64,000 nt of DNA from a bacterium (GTDB lineage: Bacteria > Electryoneota > Electryoneia > Electryoneales > Electryoneaceae). The notes below the pieces were generated by a model, which saw only the letters and a program-made list of their open reading frames with translations, was not told where the DNA came from and made no database searches. The stretch spans positions 62,001 to 126,000 of the forward strand of contig JAHLLH010000006.1 in assembly GCA_020444265.1 (NCBI GenBank), given 5' to 3'. The position numbers and the translations under genes are program-made. This document shows positions 32,861-42,621 of this stretch, in pieces. Numbering within the stretch: position 1 is the stretch's first letter; each line of letters starts with the position of its first letter.

Positions 32861-35800
32861 ATGCCCCTCTTGATTCGTCTCCATTTCCTGAGCTCCCTTC
32901 TGCTGGTCAGCTCACTGGCACTCGCACGTGCCCCGATGTTGACCTCTGACCAAGCGGAAACGCGGATAAGTCGTCACGAAAACTCAATCCTCGTTTCACT
33001 CAGCAGTACGGTGGCGAACATCGAGGAGACAAACGAAACCGAGTTCCTTCCGACCCGGACCTTTCTTTTGCCCGGGCTACACCATCAGCCAATTCCGGTT
33101 GAGGTACTCTCTACTCTGAGTGAGCCGCTTTCTTCCGAGCTTTCCAACCTTCTTGACCGGCTCTATCCAACAGGCCAGCCATTTGCCGAGCTGGACCGAG
33201 CTGTTCAACTCAGGGACTTTGAGGGTACACAGTACAAATTTGTCCCGTTTGTCCGAGTTGGCGCAGTCTGGCGAGAGGTCGAGCAGTTCCGTTTAGATCT
33301 GCCGGGTGGCATGGACAATGGACTTCGAGGCCGTTCGATCGCGCCCTCATTTGCCCCGATTTACGCCGAGTTGCTGGGGCTGGATTCGCTCGATGAACTC
33401 GGTATCCCGGTCGAGTCCGGCGGGTACCTGGTGGTCGGTAACCCGGAGTACCTCGAGGCGATCGAGGAATGGACAGATTGGAAACGGCGTTGCGGGGTAC
33501 GGATTGACACCCTGCAAACCGGTACCTCAACCACATTTGCGGTGGTCAAAAGCCGTATCCAGGCGCGTTTCAACAATGCGGACGTCCCCCCGGAATACCT
33601 GTTGATTGTTGCTGATCCGGTCTGGGGAAATCGTATCCCTGGCAGCTACTACCCCTCCCAGCCGTACGGCCCGATTGTGACCGACCACCCCTACTCCCTG
33701 CTCGCCGGGGACGACTATTTCCCCGACATTTGGGTAGGACGCTGGTCAATCCGTTCCCCACTCGAGGCGAGAACCATCGCCCGCAAATCCATCGCCTACG
33801 AACAAGGCACCTACCTGGCCAATGATCCGGACTGGGTGCAACGTGGGCTGGTGGTTTGCGATGCGACCTACAGTTCTACAGGGTTGACATCGAGTTGGAT
33901 ACGGCGTGAGATGTTGCGATTCGGCTTCAGCCAGGTGGACTCGGTGTGGGCGCCGGACATCACCACACCCGGTCCCCAGGCAGCGGTAATGAACGATGGT
34001 GTCGGATGGGTGTCATACCGTGGGTTCGGCTCCCCATCAGGTTGGGTACAGCCCGTTTTTGATGTGCAGGATGCCCTCGGTTTGCAGAATGCCGGACGTA
34101 CTCCAATTGTCACTGGCACGGTCTGTGGTGTGGGGCGTTTCGACGATGAAACCGATCCCTGCCTGGGCGAGGCCTTCCTGCGAGCCGGCACCCCGACCAT
34201 TCCCATCGGCGGAGTGGCCTTTGTCGGCCCCAGCGAAATCGACACGCACACACGCTGGAACAATTGTATGTCGACCGGGATCTATACCGGTCTGCTGCGT
34301 GAGGGGATGACCACACTGGGGCCGATCATTTTCAGGGGCAAACAGAACATCTGGAACGGGTTCCCCAACAATCATGAACCGGGCAACAGCGAGTCCTCCG
34401 CCCTCTTCTATTTCCACACCTACAATATCCTCGGCGACCCGGGGCTGCTGGTGCGGTCCCGCACAGCAGAACCATTGACGTTGGACTACCCGGAAAGCTT
34501 GACCACCGGGGCCAACGATTTACCGGTATCAGTATCTGACAGCGAAGGGACCCCGGTTGAGGGAGCCCACATTGCGGTTTCTGGCGCGAGCTGGGGTCCG
34601 CTCTCCCTGGTCAGCGACCGGGACGGCACTGTTCGCTTCGATTTTAGCGAACAACTACCGCCGGTCGGTGAACTGGTCCTGACCGCCACGATGTACAACG
34701 CCATCCCGGCAATCGACACCCTGCTGGTCGGCGATGCTCCCCTCGCGGTCCGTCTCGATTCGTTGACCATCAGTGGTCCCGTGCATCCCGGTGCCGAGTT
34801 GACGCTGACCCCGTACATCGGCAACAGCGGAACAGGAGCTCAGGAAGGGTTCACCGCCACCCTAACCTCTCTGGATAGCCGTGCGGACATCCTCGGCGGA
34901 ACCAACAGCTATACCTCGCTTGGTTCTCCCGGCGAACAGGCTAACCCGGTTCAGAGTTTCGCAGTTGAGGTTCCGGTAAATGCTCAAGATGGCAGGGAAT
35001 TGGGATTGCTGCTGAGCCTTGAGTTTGCGAATGGTACACGCAGCCTCCGTCTCCCGCTGACTGTCGAGGCTCCCTCCCTCGAGCTGACGGAAGATGTCTT
35101 CGTGACAGATGGTCCCGGCACAAATGCGACCGGAGTTGTGCAGCTGGTCAATAACGGATCGCTCGCCAGTATTGAAAGCGACTTCGAGATTGTGCTGCCG
35201 GAAGGAGCGCCCCTCACCGCGGTGCGACGAATCACCACCTTGCCTGCTTTACAACCGGGTGAAGACGGCCTGCTTGCGACACCGCTGTCTATTTCGATTG
35301 GCGACGAGGCATTTACCGGGGATCGCTGGTCCATCGGCTGGCGAGCAAGCGACCCCTCGGGACGTGTGGAACGCGGCACGTTCACCCTTGTTGCGGGTGT
35401 AGCGGGGCCGGGCGATCCATCGTTGCCCGATGCTTACGGTTACCGTGCCTACGACGACAGCGACTACGGCACCTATGGTCGTCCTGCCTTCGACTGGTTC
35501 GAGATTGATGCCCGACGTGGTGGGCCCGGCTCTCAAGTTTATCTGCCGGACTACGGAGACGAGCAGGACCGTGTCACCTGGCGATACCTCCCCTTCGATG
35601 TCCAGTACTTTGGCGAGACCTACAGCCAGATCAGCATTTGCTCCAATGGCTGGATCGCATTCGGACATACCGAGGATGTCAATTTTCGTAATTGGAACCT
35701 CCCAAGCGGCCCCGGACCGACCAACATCCTTGCCCCCTTCTGGGATGACCTCTACCTCGATCGTGGGCGGGTGTCCGCCTACCACAACGAGGAAGAAGGG

Positions 35801-37576
35801 GTCTTTATCATCCAGTGGTCGGATGCTCGTCTCCCTTACGGTCTGGATGACAGCCAGGCGCAAAACTTTCAAGTCTTGATCTACGACCAGGAACACTATC
35901 CGACCGAAACCGGTGATAACGAGATCGCTTTTCAGTACGCCGAAATTCACGACCTTGATGCCTCCGAAAACTTCGCGACCGTCGGCTTGCGAAATAGCGA
36001 TGGGTCCAGCGGGTTGCAGCTCAGTTACGCCCGCCGTCAAAACCCCTCCGAACCACCGCTCCATTCCGGGATGGCCTACCGCATCACTACAGCCACCCGT
36101 GGTGTTGGACGGGATATCCGTCTGGAACAAACCGACGTCTATGACAACGGCGAGTTTGGCAGCGAGGGCAATGGGGATGGGCTGATCGACGCGGGGGAAC
36201 GTGTCATGCTCAACCTCCGGGTGCGGAATGTTGGTACCGAGACTGCTGAGCATTTCCGAATCCGACTCGCTGAGACGGATGATGCTGTCAGCCTGGGTAC
36301 TCAGCTGGTGGGCTTCAACCATGTTGAGCCTGGAGAGGTGGCGAGTGCACTGGCCATGGTCCCGCTCGAGATCGCGTCGGATGCTGAGGATGGGCACTAT
36401 TTCCGTCTCTCGATGAGCTTCGAGGTAACGGGGAACGAACCGCTCCGTCAAACCGGAGCCGCCTACCTGATCCACGCACCGAGAATCCGTCTCAGCGGCA
36501 TGAATATCACCGAAGAAGCAGGCGATGGTGACGGCAATTATGAAGCGGGTGAAACGTTTATCATCGATGCCGTGCTGAGCAACGCGGGCAGCGGTTCGGT
36601 GGCTGACTTGGATGTCCAACTTGAGGCGAGCGACCCCTTTGTTGAGATCCTGGCAGGAAGCGGATCCATTTCCGATTTCCCAGCCGGAACTTCTCGTACG
36701 ATCACGGGATTCCGTGTCCATATTGACAATCAGTGTCCCGATTTACGGATCATCCAGATTCCGATCCGTCTCGATCAAGATGGACGGCTTGTCGCAAGGG
36801 ATACCCTCTTCTTCCAGATCGGGGATTATCCCCTGCTCGATTCATTCGAGGGGTTCGCTACGGACAATTGGACCTTCTCGGACAATTTCTGGCACCGCAC
36901 AGATGACCGTTCCATCTCCGGTGCGCATTCGCTCCACTGGGGACACGAAGACTTCCAGGGTTATCCTTCGATCCAGGCCACCCACATGACCAGCGAACCC
37001 TTTGATCTGATAGGAACCGGGGAGCTCGATCTGTTCGCGTTTGTTGACCTCTCCTTCACCGCACGGACCAGCGTGAAGCTTCTCTATGCGGACGGTGATT
37101 CAGCACGGCTTGTCTACCATGCTGGTCCAACCCAGGGCTGGGAACGATGGACCTTCCCCATCACCAACCATCGTCAGGACCCATCGACGCGTGTCCGCAT
37201 TTCGCTCTATCCTCATTTCTGGGACAATGGCACCGGCTTTTACATCGACGATATCATCGTACGCACTGCTGAAACCGGGATAGATGAGGCAACCATCAGC
37301 AACCTCCCCGATAGCTTCGCCCTGCACCCGATCCGCCCGAACCCCTTTAACCCATCGACCATCATCCAGGTAGACCTGCCTACTGCGGCAAGGCTGGAGC
37401 TGAAGCTCTACAACCTGCTTGGGCAGGAGGTGAAGCGGCTTTACAGTGGTCCCGCTCCGGCTGGGGTAAAGCGAATCATGCTAGACGCCGACGGCCTCTC
37501 CTCGGGGGTCTATTTCCTCCACGCATCCATCCCCGGAAAGCTGGACAGCCGTCAGAAGGTGGTCCTCTTGAAATAG
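32861..37576 (+). CDS. C25 (gingipain-like) secreted protein with sorting domain, catalytic His replaced
   Basis: A 1571-residue exported protein. The ATG at 32861 gives the signal peptide (LHFLSSLLLVSSLALARA); the frame opens earlier with TTG at 32801. Residues about 180-540 are a C25 peptidase domain: YLLIVADPVWGNRIPG, GDDYFPDIWVGR, VSYRGFGSPSGW, TVCGVGRFDDETDPCLGEAFLRAG, GVAFVGPSEIDTHTRWNN. Cys422 aligns with the gingipain nucleophile, 33 residues after the position of the catalytic His, which here is Phe389 (GFG instead of GHG). Ig-like and jelly-roll domains follow (about 550-1480). The sorting domain (HPIRPNPFNPSTIIQVDLP ... LYNLLGQEVKRL ... SGVYFLHA) ends the protein. Probably surface-located, proteolytically doubtful. 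Confidence 0.85.
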   Translation: MPLLIRLHFLSSLLLVSSLALARAPMLTSDQAETRISRHENSILVSLSSTVANIEETNETEFLPTRTFLLPGLHHQPIPVEVLSTLSEPLSSELSNLLDRLYPTGQPFAELDRAVQLRDFEGTQYKFVPFVRVGAVWREVEQFRLDLPGGMDNGLRGRSIAPSFAPIYAELLGLDSLDELGIPVESGGYLVVGNPEYLEAIEEWTDWKRRCGVRIDTLQTGTSTTFAVVKSRIQARFNNADVPPEYLLIVADPVWGNRIPGSYYPSQPYGPIVTDHPYSLLAGDDYFPDIWVGRWSIRSPLEARTIARKSIAYEQGTYLANDPDWVQRGLVVCDATYSSTGLTSSWIRREMLRFGFSQVDSVWAPDITTPGPQAAVMNDGVGWVSYRGFGSPSGWVQPVFDVQDALGLQNAGRTPIVTGTVCGVGRFDDETDPCLGEAFLRAGTPTIPIGGVAFVGPSEIDTHTRWNNCMSTGIYTGLLREGMTTLGPIIFRGKQNIWNGFPNNHEPGNSESSALFYFHTYNILGDPGLLVRSRTAEPLTLDYPESLTTGANDLPVSVSDSEGTPVEGAHIAVSGASWGPLSLVSDRDGTVRFDFSEQLPPVGELVLTATMYNAIPAIDTLLVGDAPLAVRLDSLTISGPVHPGAELTLTPYIGNSGTGAQEGFTATLTSLDSRADILGGTNSYTSLGSPGEQANPVQSFAVEVPVNAQDGRELGLLLSLEFANGTRSLRLPLTVEAPSLELTEDVFVTDGPGTNATGVVQLVNNGSLASIESDFEIVLPEGAPLTAVRRITTLPALQPGEDGLLATPLSISIGDEAFTGDRWSIGWRASDPSGRVERGTFTLVAGVAGPGDPSLPDAYGYRAYDDSDYGTYGRPAFDWFEIDARRGGPGSQVYLPDYGDEQDRVTWRYLPFDVQYFGETYSQISICSNGWIAFGHTEDVNFRNWNLPSGPGPTNILAPFWDDLYLDRGRVSAYHNEEEGVFIIQWSDARLPYGLDDSQAQNFQVLIYDQEHYPTETGDNEIAFQYAEIHDLDASENFATVGLRNSDGSSGLQLSYARRQNPSEPPLHSGMAYRITTATRGVGRDIRLEQTDVYDNGEFGSEGNGDGLIDAGERVMLNLRVRNVGTETAEHFRIRLAETDDAVSLGTQLVGFNHVEPGEVASALAMVPLEIASDAEDGHYFRLSMSFEVTGNEPLRQTGAAYLIHAPRIRLSGMNITEEAGDGDGNYEAGETFIIDAVLSNAGSGSVADLDVQLEASDPFVEILAGSGSISDFPAGTSRTITGFRVHIDNQCPDLRIIQIPIRLDQDGRLVARDTLFFQIGDYPLLDSFEGFATDNWTFSDNFWHRTDDRSISGAHSLHWGHEDFQGYPSIQATHMTSEPFDLIGTGELDLFAFVDLSFTARTSVKLLYADGDSARLVYHAGPTQGWERWTFPITNHRQDPSTRVRISLYPHFWDNGTGFYIDDIIVRTAETGIDEATISNLPDSFALHPIRPNPFNPSTIIQVDLPTAARLELKLYNLLGQEVKRLYSGPAPAGVKRIMLDADGLSSGVYFLHASIPGKLDSRQKVVLLK

Positions 37577-37743
37577 GAACACCTTGACCCGCGCTCGTAG
37601 CTGACCGGGAGTGGGACAGATGGTGTACGAATGCGGACGGTTATGACCTGGACGCGAGTTCTATATTATCTGAAAACAAGATTTTACGGATCGGCATGGA
37701 GCTTGTATTACCTGCTGTATCGCCCACCATCCGGAGTTGAAGC

Positions 37744-40167
37744 GTGTTTTACACCATGTTGAAAGCCGGTCTGCGAGCAATTCGCAGGCAGCCTTTTACG
37801 AGCATGATCAATATCATCGGACTCACCTTCGGGGTTGCTGCCTGCCTGCTGTTCGCACTCTATCTCAATTTCGAGTGGAGCTATGATGGCTTCCACACTC
37901 ATGCCGACCAGATTTATCGTGTCAACCAATCCCGTGTGCAGAGTGATGGGGACACCGAGGTGGGTGGTGGAGTTGCCGACCTGCTCGCGGATGAAGCTTT
38001 GGAAGCGATTCCGGGAGCGATCAGCGCTGTTCGCTACACCGATGGTCCCGGCCTGCTTCGCCACCAGAACAGCCTCTACGATGAATCCCTCTTCTACGCC
38101 GATCCCGGCTTCTTTACCCTCTTCGATTTCCCGTTGAAATGGGGTGACCAATCCACCGCGTTGGACGGCAGGGAAAAGATGGTGATCTCAACTGCCCTTT
38201 CAATCCGGCTTTTCGGCGAGGGAAATCCCCTGGGCAGGATGGTACAGGTCCGGATCGGGGACGATTTCGAACCATTTACGGTTTCCGGTGTAATGGAGGA
38301 ACTGCCAGCGAACAGCCATTTTGCTGGAGATGTTGTGCTTCCCTTCCAGGTGCAGGCCGAGGCGATTGCCCGTATGTATGGCGGTGGATGGGGAAGTGTC
38401 TACTCCGAAACATTCCTCCTGCTTGAATCGGGAACCGATCCCTTTGACGCGGAACAAGCGTTAAATGCGCACCTGAAAGCCATCGGCATCACCGATCTGA
38501 ATACCTTCGGTACATTGAGCTTTTCGCTGCAACCCCTGACCGACCTGCACATCATGCTGAGCAACCCGCGCAATTTTCCGGTGGAAGCCTCGGCATCCGG
38601 ATCGATTATCCTCGCGCTAATCGCACTGGTCATCCTCCTCACCGCCTGCATCAACTTCACCGCACTGGCGACCGGGCAAGCCACGGTTCGTTCTCGCGAG
38701 GTCGGGGTGCGAAAAGTGCTCGGCGCAAATCGTGGGCAGATCATCCGTCATTTCTGGCTGGAAACTGCCCTGCTGACAGGGATGGCGATCCTGATCGCGC
38801 TCGGCTCGGTCGAGTTGATACTGCCGCTGTTTAATCGTCTGGCGGAATCGTCCCTCTCAATTCGCCCCTCGCTGCCCGGTCTCGGCATGGTCTTCGCCCT
38901 CTGGGGAATCACAGTCCTGCTCGCCGGGACCTATCCCGCCTTGCAGTTGTCCGGCTTCAGCCCTGTCCATGCCTTCCGTGGCGAGAGCAAGCTCGGGGGT
39001 AAAAATGCGCTAAGACGTTCGCTCGTGCTGATCCAGTTCACCCTCTCGATCACTCTGGTCGCGGCCACGGTGGTGATGATGCTGCAGCTTCGCTACATGC
39101 GAATCCGCGACCTCGGGTATGATGGAGAACAGCTTGTTGTGTTGGAGTACCCCAACCAGGATGAGAGCGGGATGGAGCTGGTTGAGAAATTGCGCTTTGA
39201 TCTGGGTGGTGACCCCGGCATTGTATCGATGACCGGGAGTTCCTGCTCCTTCAGCATCCCGTGGGTGACCCATTCCTGGTCGTCGGGTCCGGGACTGATG
39301 CATGAAATCTTCCAGAATACCATAGGGCCGGAATTCGACGACGTTCTTCAGCTCGACATGGCAGCAGGTCGTTTCTTTGACCCTGCCAACACCTCGGACC
39401 GAACAAGTGCTTTGGTAGTCAACGAAGCACTGGTGGAGTATTTTCAGATCGACCAGCCCATTGGTGCTGATCTACCGGGGGACACTCCGCGCGGGCAGCA
39501 GATTGTTGGTGTCGTGAAGAACTTCCATTTCAGCAGTCTGCACGAGCCCATCAAACCGCTTGTGATGACCCTCAAACCATACAACCCCCCAGCAAGCAGC
39601 AGCAACTCACGCTCCTGGAATCTGCCCACCATCCAACGTGTTCTGATTCGTCTCCAACCGGACAACATCCCGGCGACAATGAATCACATCGAGCGCACAT
39701 GGCAGGAACTCGTTCCGGAGGCCCCCTTCGAGGCGAGTTTTGTTGACGAGCAGATCGATTCGCTTTATCAGCAGGATCGTCGCTGGGGAACCATCGTCGC
39801 GACGGCGGCGGGACTGGCATTTTTCCTTGCAGTGATGGGGATGATCGGGCTGGTATCGTTGCATGTCGGGCAACGGACTCGGGAGATTGGTATTCGAAAA
39901 GCACTTGGCGCGTCCACTCGTCAAATCCTGACCCTGCTCGGAAAGGAAATCACGCTGCTGGTGATCGGCGCCAACCTGCTCGCGCTACCGCTCGGCTGGT
40001 GGCTGATGAAACGGTGGCTGGAGAATTTCGCCTATCATCTTCCACACACCCTCCCCTTCCAAGTGGCAGCAGGTGTCGGGGTGTTGCTGCTCTCCTGGGC
40101 GGCAGTACTTCTTTTTACCTGGCGGACGGCGTCCTCAAATCCGACCGATGCTCTTCGTCACGAATAA
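37744..40167 (+). CDS. FtsX/MacB-type ABC permease (second copy)
   Basis: An 807-residue inner-membrane protein with the same duplicated MacB/FtsX architecture as the gene at 27756: first helix at about 20-45, periplasmic domain, three helices including LTACINFTALATGQATVRSREVGVRKVLGANRGQII, then a second half ending in TREIGIRKALGASTRQIL and final helices. The GTG start at 37744 has GGAG 7 bases upstream; an ATG four codons later is less well placed. No ATPase gene is adjacent. The two permeases are clearly related but diverged, suggesting old duplication. Role in export or signalling to the cell wall is unknown. Confidence 0.88.
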   Translation: MFYTMLKAGLRAIRRQPFTSMINIIGLTFGVAACLLFALYLNFEWSYDGFHTHADQIYRVNQSRVQSDGDTEVGGGVADLLADEALEAIPGAISAVRYTDGPGLLRHQNSLYDESLFYADPGFFTLFDFPLKWGDQSTALDGREKMVISTALSIRLFGEGNPLGRMVQVRIGDDFEPFTVSGVMEELPANSHFAGDVVLPFQVQAEAIARMYGGGWGSVYSETFLLLESGTDPFDAEQALNAHLKAIGITDLNTFGTLSFSLQPLTDLHIMLSNPRNFPVEASASGSIILALIALVILLTACINFTALATGQATVRSREVGVRKVLGANRGQIIRHFWLETALLTGMAILIALGSVELILPLFNRLAESSLSIRPSLPGLGMVFALWGITVLLAGTYPALQLSGFSPVHAFRGESKLGGKNALRRSLVLIQFTLSITLVAATVVMMLQLRYMRIRDLGYDGEQLVVLEYPNQDESGMELVEKLRFDLGGDPGIVSMTGSSCSFSIPWVTHSWSSGPGLMHEIFQNTIGPEFDDVLQLDMAAGRFFDPANTSDRTSALVVNEALVEYFQIDQPIGADLPGDTPRGQQIVGVVKNFHFSSLHEPIKPLVMTLKPYNPPASSSNSRSWNLPTIQRVLIRLQPDNIPATMNHIERTWQELVPEAPFEASFVDEQIDSLYQQDRRWGTIVATAAGLAFFLAVMGMIGLVSLHVGQRTREIGIRKALGASTRQILTLLGKEITLLVIGANLLALPLGWWLMKRWLENFAYHLPHTLPFQVAAGVGVLLLSWAAVLLFTWRTASSNPTDALRHE

Positions 40168-40189
40168 GGGTTTTGAAGTAGGAGAGAGA

Positions 40190-40221
40190 AACGCCCTCGT
40201 CTCTTTGCTGACGAGGGCGTT
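40190..40221. terminator. Hairpin between convergent genes
   Basis: A perfect 11-bp stem (AACGCCCTCGT/ACGAGGGCGTT) with a 10-base loop lies between the permease and the minus-strand DUF2007-like gene. T runs are short, so termination strength is uncertain. Confidence 0.65.
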
Positions 40222-40244
40222 CTACGTTTCTGGCAGGTTCGAGG

Positions 40245-40505
40245 TTACACCTCCTCGTCCCCCTCTTCATCGGATTCATCGTCCTCGAAAACATCCTCCC
40301 AGTCGAGAACCTTCAGCGCCTCGTCGATATCCTTCTCGTCGACAAAAAGCTTTACGCCCTGGGTAATCTGGAGCTGCGGCTGCATGCCGCCGGCATCATC
40401 CTTCATCACCCAGCTCTCGATCCCCGACGCCTCCAGCCGGGAGCGTGCCAGTTCGGCATCGAGTACACTCGAATACTCGGCAATCATCACGGGGTTGTTG
40501 GCCAT
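40245..40505 (-). CDS. DUF2007-like small protein
   Basis: An 86-residue soluble protein. MIAEYSSVLDAELARSRLEASGIESWVMKDDAGGMQP and VKLFVDEKDIDEALKVL match the putative signal-transducing DUF2007 fold (a PII-like alpha/beta module). The last 15 residues are almost all Asp/Glu. The function of the family is not established. It lies 71 bases from the M2 peptidase gene on the same strand and may be read through from it. Confidence 0.75.
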   Translation of the reverse strand: MANNPVMIAEYSSVLDAELARSRLEASGIESWVMKDDAGGMQPQLQITQGVKLFVDEKDIDEALKVLDWEDVFEDDESDEEGDEEV

Positions 40506-40576
40506 GATCCCTCCCGGTCATTAGTTGGTTTCTTCACCCTGCATGTCATGTCGGGTCCGTCATTCAAACTAGTCCA

Positions 40577-42403
40577 CTACTCGGGCAGAGTTGCAGTCCG
40601 TCCCTCGTTTTGCTCCTGCAACCATGCGAGAAGGGGAGCATAGTAGTCGAGCATCGCCTGGGCAGAAAGGCCGGACCCTGTTTTGTCGATCAGCATCTGA
40701 CGCCAATCGCCTGTCGCTCCGACCTCGAGCATCGACCAGAGGAACTCGCCGACCTCTTCGCTGCCATAATAGTTGGTCGCATGCGGATCCTGCTTCAAGA
40801 TGTCGGTCGCGATATGATCGTGCAGCTGTTGTAACAAAATTCTCGAAAGTGCATAATCGTAATATCCGGCTGGGTCATTGTTAATATGTGTCTTAGAGGC
40901 TGCATCGCAATATTCTTCACCGCGAGGTTCGGGCGGAACGATCCCCTGGTACTGCCGCTTCAATGCCCACCAACGCTCGTTGTACTGATCCTGCGACAGC
41001 GGTTCTCCATAGAGATCATTCTCAAAATGGGTCATCACACCACACGACCAAGGGATGAAGACTACGCTGTTCATCGCTTCTTTCAGCATCTTCCCCATCT
41101 TGTCGTACTCGGTGCCCTCCTCGATCAGGTTGACATGGACGAGGAAAGGCTGCTGCATCGAGGCAAGACCGAGCAGGCTGCCAACTGCCTCGTGGTAGGC
41201 ACGGTTCGCACCGCCACGCAGCAGCAGGGGAACATCCGGGTTGCTATAGGCCATGTAGTAGTAGATATGACCGAGCTCATGATGAACCGTTTCCCACCAA
41301 TCGGCATCTGGTTCGACACTCATCAAGCTGCGAACATCGTTCTCGAGATCCATGTGCCAGGCGGAGGCGTGGTTGTTCTTCTTGTAGTCTGCTCCATCGG
41401 GCAGCGGGTAAAGCGAGGATTTCTCGTAGAAGACCTCTGGCAGTTCCGGGTAGCCGAGGCTGACATAGAAGTCTTCGCCCGCGTGGACCACATACTCAGC
41501 ATCTTTGCCTTCGAGTGCCTTGTTCAGGTCCAAGCCCTCTACCTCGATCATCGCGTTCCAGTCCTGGCCCCAACGGTTGGGCAACCAGTGGGCTGGCAAC
41601 AGGTCAGGAACCGGTTCCCCATATTTTTCCGCGAGGGTGTAGCGTGCGTAGGTGTGCAATTCCCGGAAGAGCGGTCGCAACTCCACGTTGAACTGTTCCG
41701 TCATCGCTACCAGCTCTTCGACGGACATGTCATACTCGGAGACCATGTACTGGAAAAAGTTATCGTAGCCCAATGCCTGGACGGTTTTGTTGCGTAGGGC
41801 AACCAGGTTGTTCAAGCCATCCTTCAGGCCAACGCCGACCTCTTTGGATGCCTTCCAGGCAGCGAGGCGCAGCTCGAGATCATCGGATGTTTTCAGAATT
41901 CGGTCAATCTGATTGGTCGTGACTGACTCTCCATTCAGCGTGAAATCGAATCCGTACAGTTTCTCCACCTGGGCGGTTTCCGCAGCGATACGTCGCTTCA
42001 CCAGCGGCTCCACCGTTGCGGGGTTGTTCGCAGCTTTGCGCAGAACAACCTCAAGCTGTTTGACCTGGAGCTTGGTCAACTGATCCTCGTGCTTGAGGAA
42101 GGAACGTGCGGTCTCGATGTTTTCACGTGACCCGGTAAAAGCTGCCATCGCTTCACGTGCCTGGTTGGCGCGGATCGCGTTGGTCGAATCTCCTTCGACA
42201 ATGCGGATATTCGCTTGCCATGTCGCCTCTTCCGAGGCGATGTAGAGATGCTGGTAGCGGCTGGTGTAGTGCTCAAGGAATGCCTGAGCCTCATCCTGCA
42301 TCTCATTTGCGCTCTCATCCCCCCGCACCACTCCGCCCTGGAGGAAAAGAACCATCATCAGGAGTGTCAGAAGAGTCTGCGTCATCGGAAATCGTTTCGT
42401 CAT
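40577..42403 (-). CDS. M2-family peptidyl-dipeptidase (ACE-like)
   Basis: A zinc dipeptidyl carboxypeptidase of the angiotensin-converting-enzyme family, likely exported and nutritional. The 608-residue precursor starts at 42403 with a signal peptide (MTQTLLTLLMMVLFLQGGVVRG); the frame to 42478 is not needed. Zinc ligands are in VHHELGHIYYYMAY (HExxH), with the third ligand Glu in GANRAYHEAVGSLLGLA. RGGANRAYHE and FIPWSCGVMTHFENDLY are conserved elsewhere in M2. Single-domain length is normal for bacterial members. No partner gene is obvious. Confidence 0.92.
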   Translation of the reverse strand: MTKRFPMTQTLLTLLMMVLFLQGGVVRGDESANEMQDEAQAFLEHYTSRYQHLYIASEEATWQANIRIVEGDSTNAIRANQAREAMAAFTGSRENIETARSFLKHEDQLTKLQVKQLEVVLRKAANNPATVEPLVKRRIAAETAQVEKLYGFDFTLNGESVTTNQIDRILKTSDDLELRLAAWKASKEVGVGLKDGLNNLVALRNKTVQALGYDNFFQYMVSEYDMSVEELVAMTEQFNVELRPLFRELHTYARYTLAEKYGEPVPDLLPAHWLPNRWGQDWNAMIEVEGLDLNKALEGKDAEYVVHAGEDFYVSLGYPELPEVFYEKSSLYPLPDGADYKKNNHASAWHMDLENDVRSLMSVEPDADWWETVHHELGHIYYYMAYSNPDVPLLLRGGANRAYHEAVGSLLGLASMQQPFLVHVNLIEEGTEYDKMGKMLKEAMNSVVFIPWSCGVMTHFENDLYGEPLSQDQYNERWWALKRQYQGIVPPEPRGEEYCDAASKTHINNDPAGYYDYALSRILLQQLHDHIATDILKQDPHATNYYGSEEVGEFLWSMLEVGATGDWRQMLIDKTGSGLSAQAMLDYYAPLLAWLQEQNEGRTATLPE

Positions 42404-42621
42404 GCAACCGTCCAAGTTTGCCAATCGTACCGGCCCCAGGTGGGCTGAAAAGAAGGTAGGGTGGGTGGGTGGGGTCAAAACCAGTCCTGGACGGGAGGAA
42501 GAGAGTTTTTCAAACCTAACTCACGTACTGTTTGCCCGGAGACTTCGACCGATGGCCATCCCCCCCCTTGCGCCGGGCAGCAGGTCTGCGTACGATTCAC
42601 CTCTACCAGAGAGGAGACACC

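Noticed and set aside
35249-36721. 490-codon minus-strand open frame
   Set aside because: Antisense to the C25 protein's beta-sandwich region; its length is due to codon bias and it has no start signal.
40886-41797. 303-codon plus-strand open frame
   Set aside because: Antisense to the M2 peptidase; the HExxH and other motifs on the minus strand decide the coding strand.
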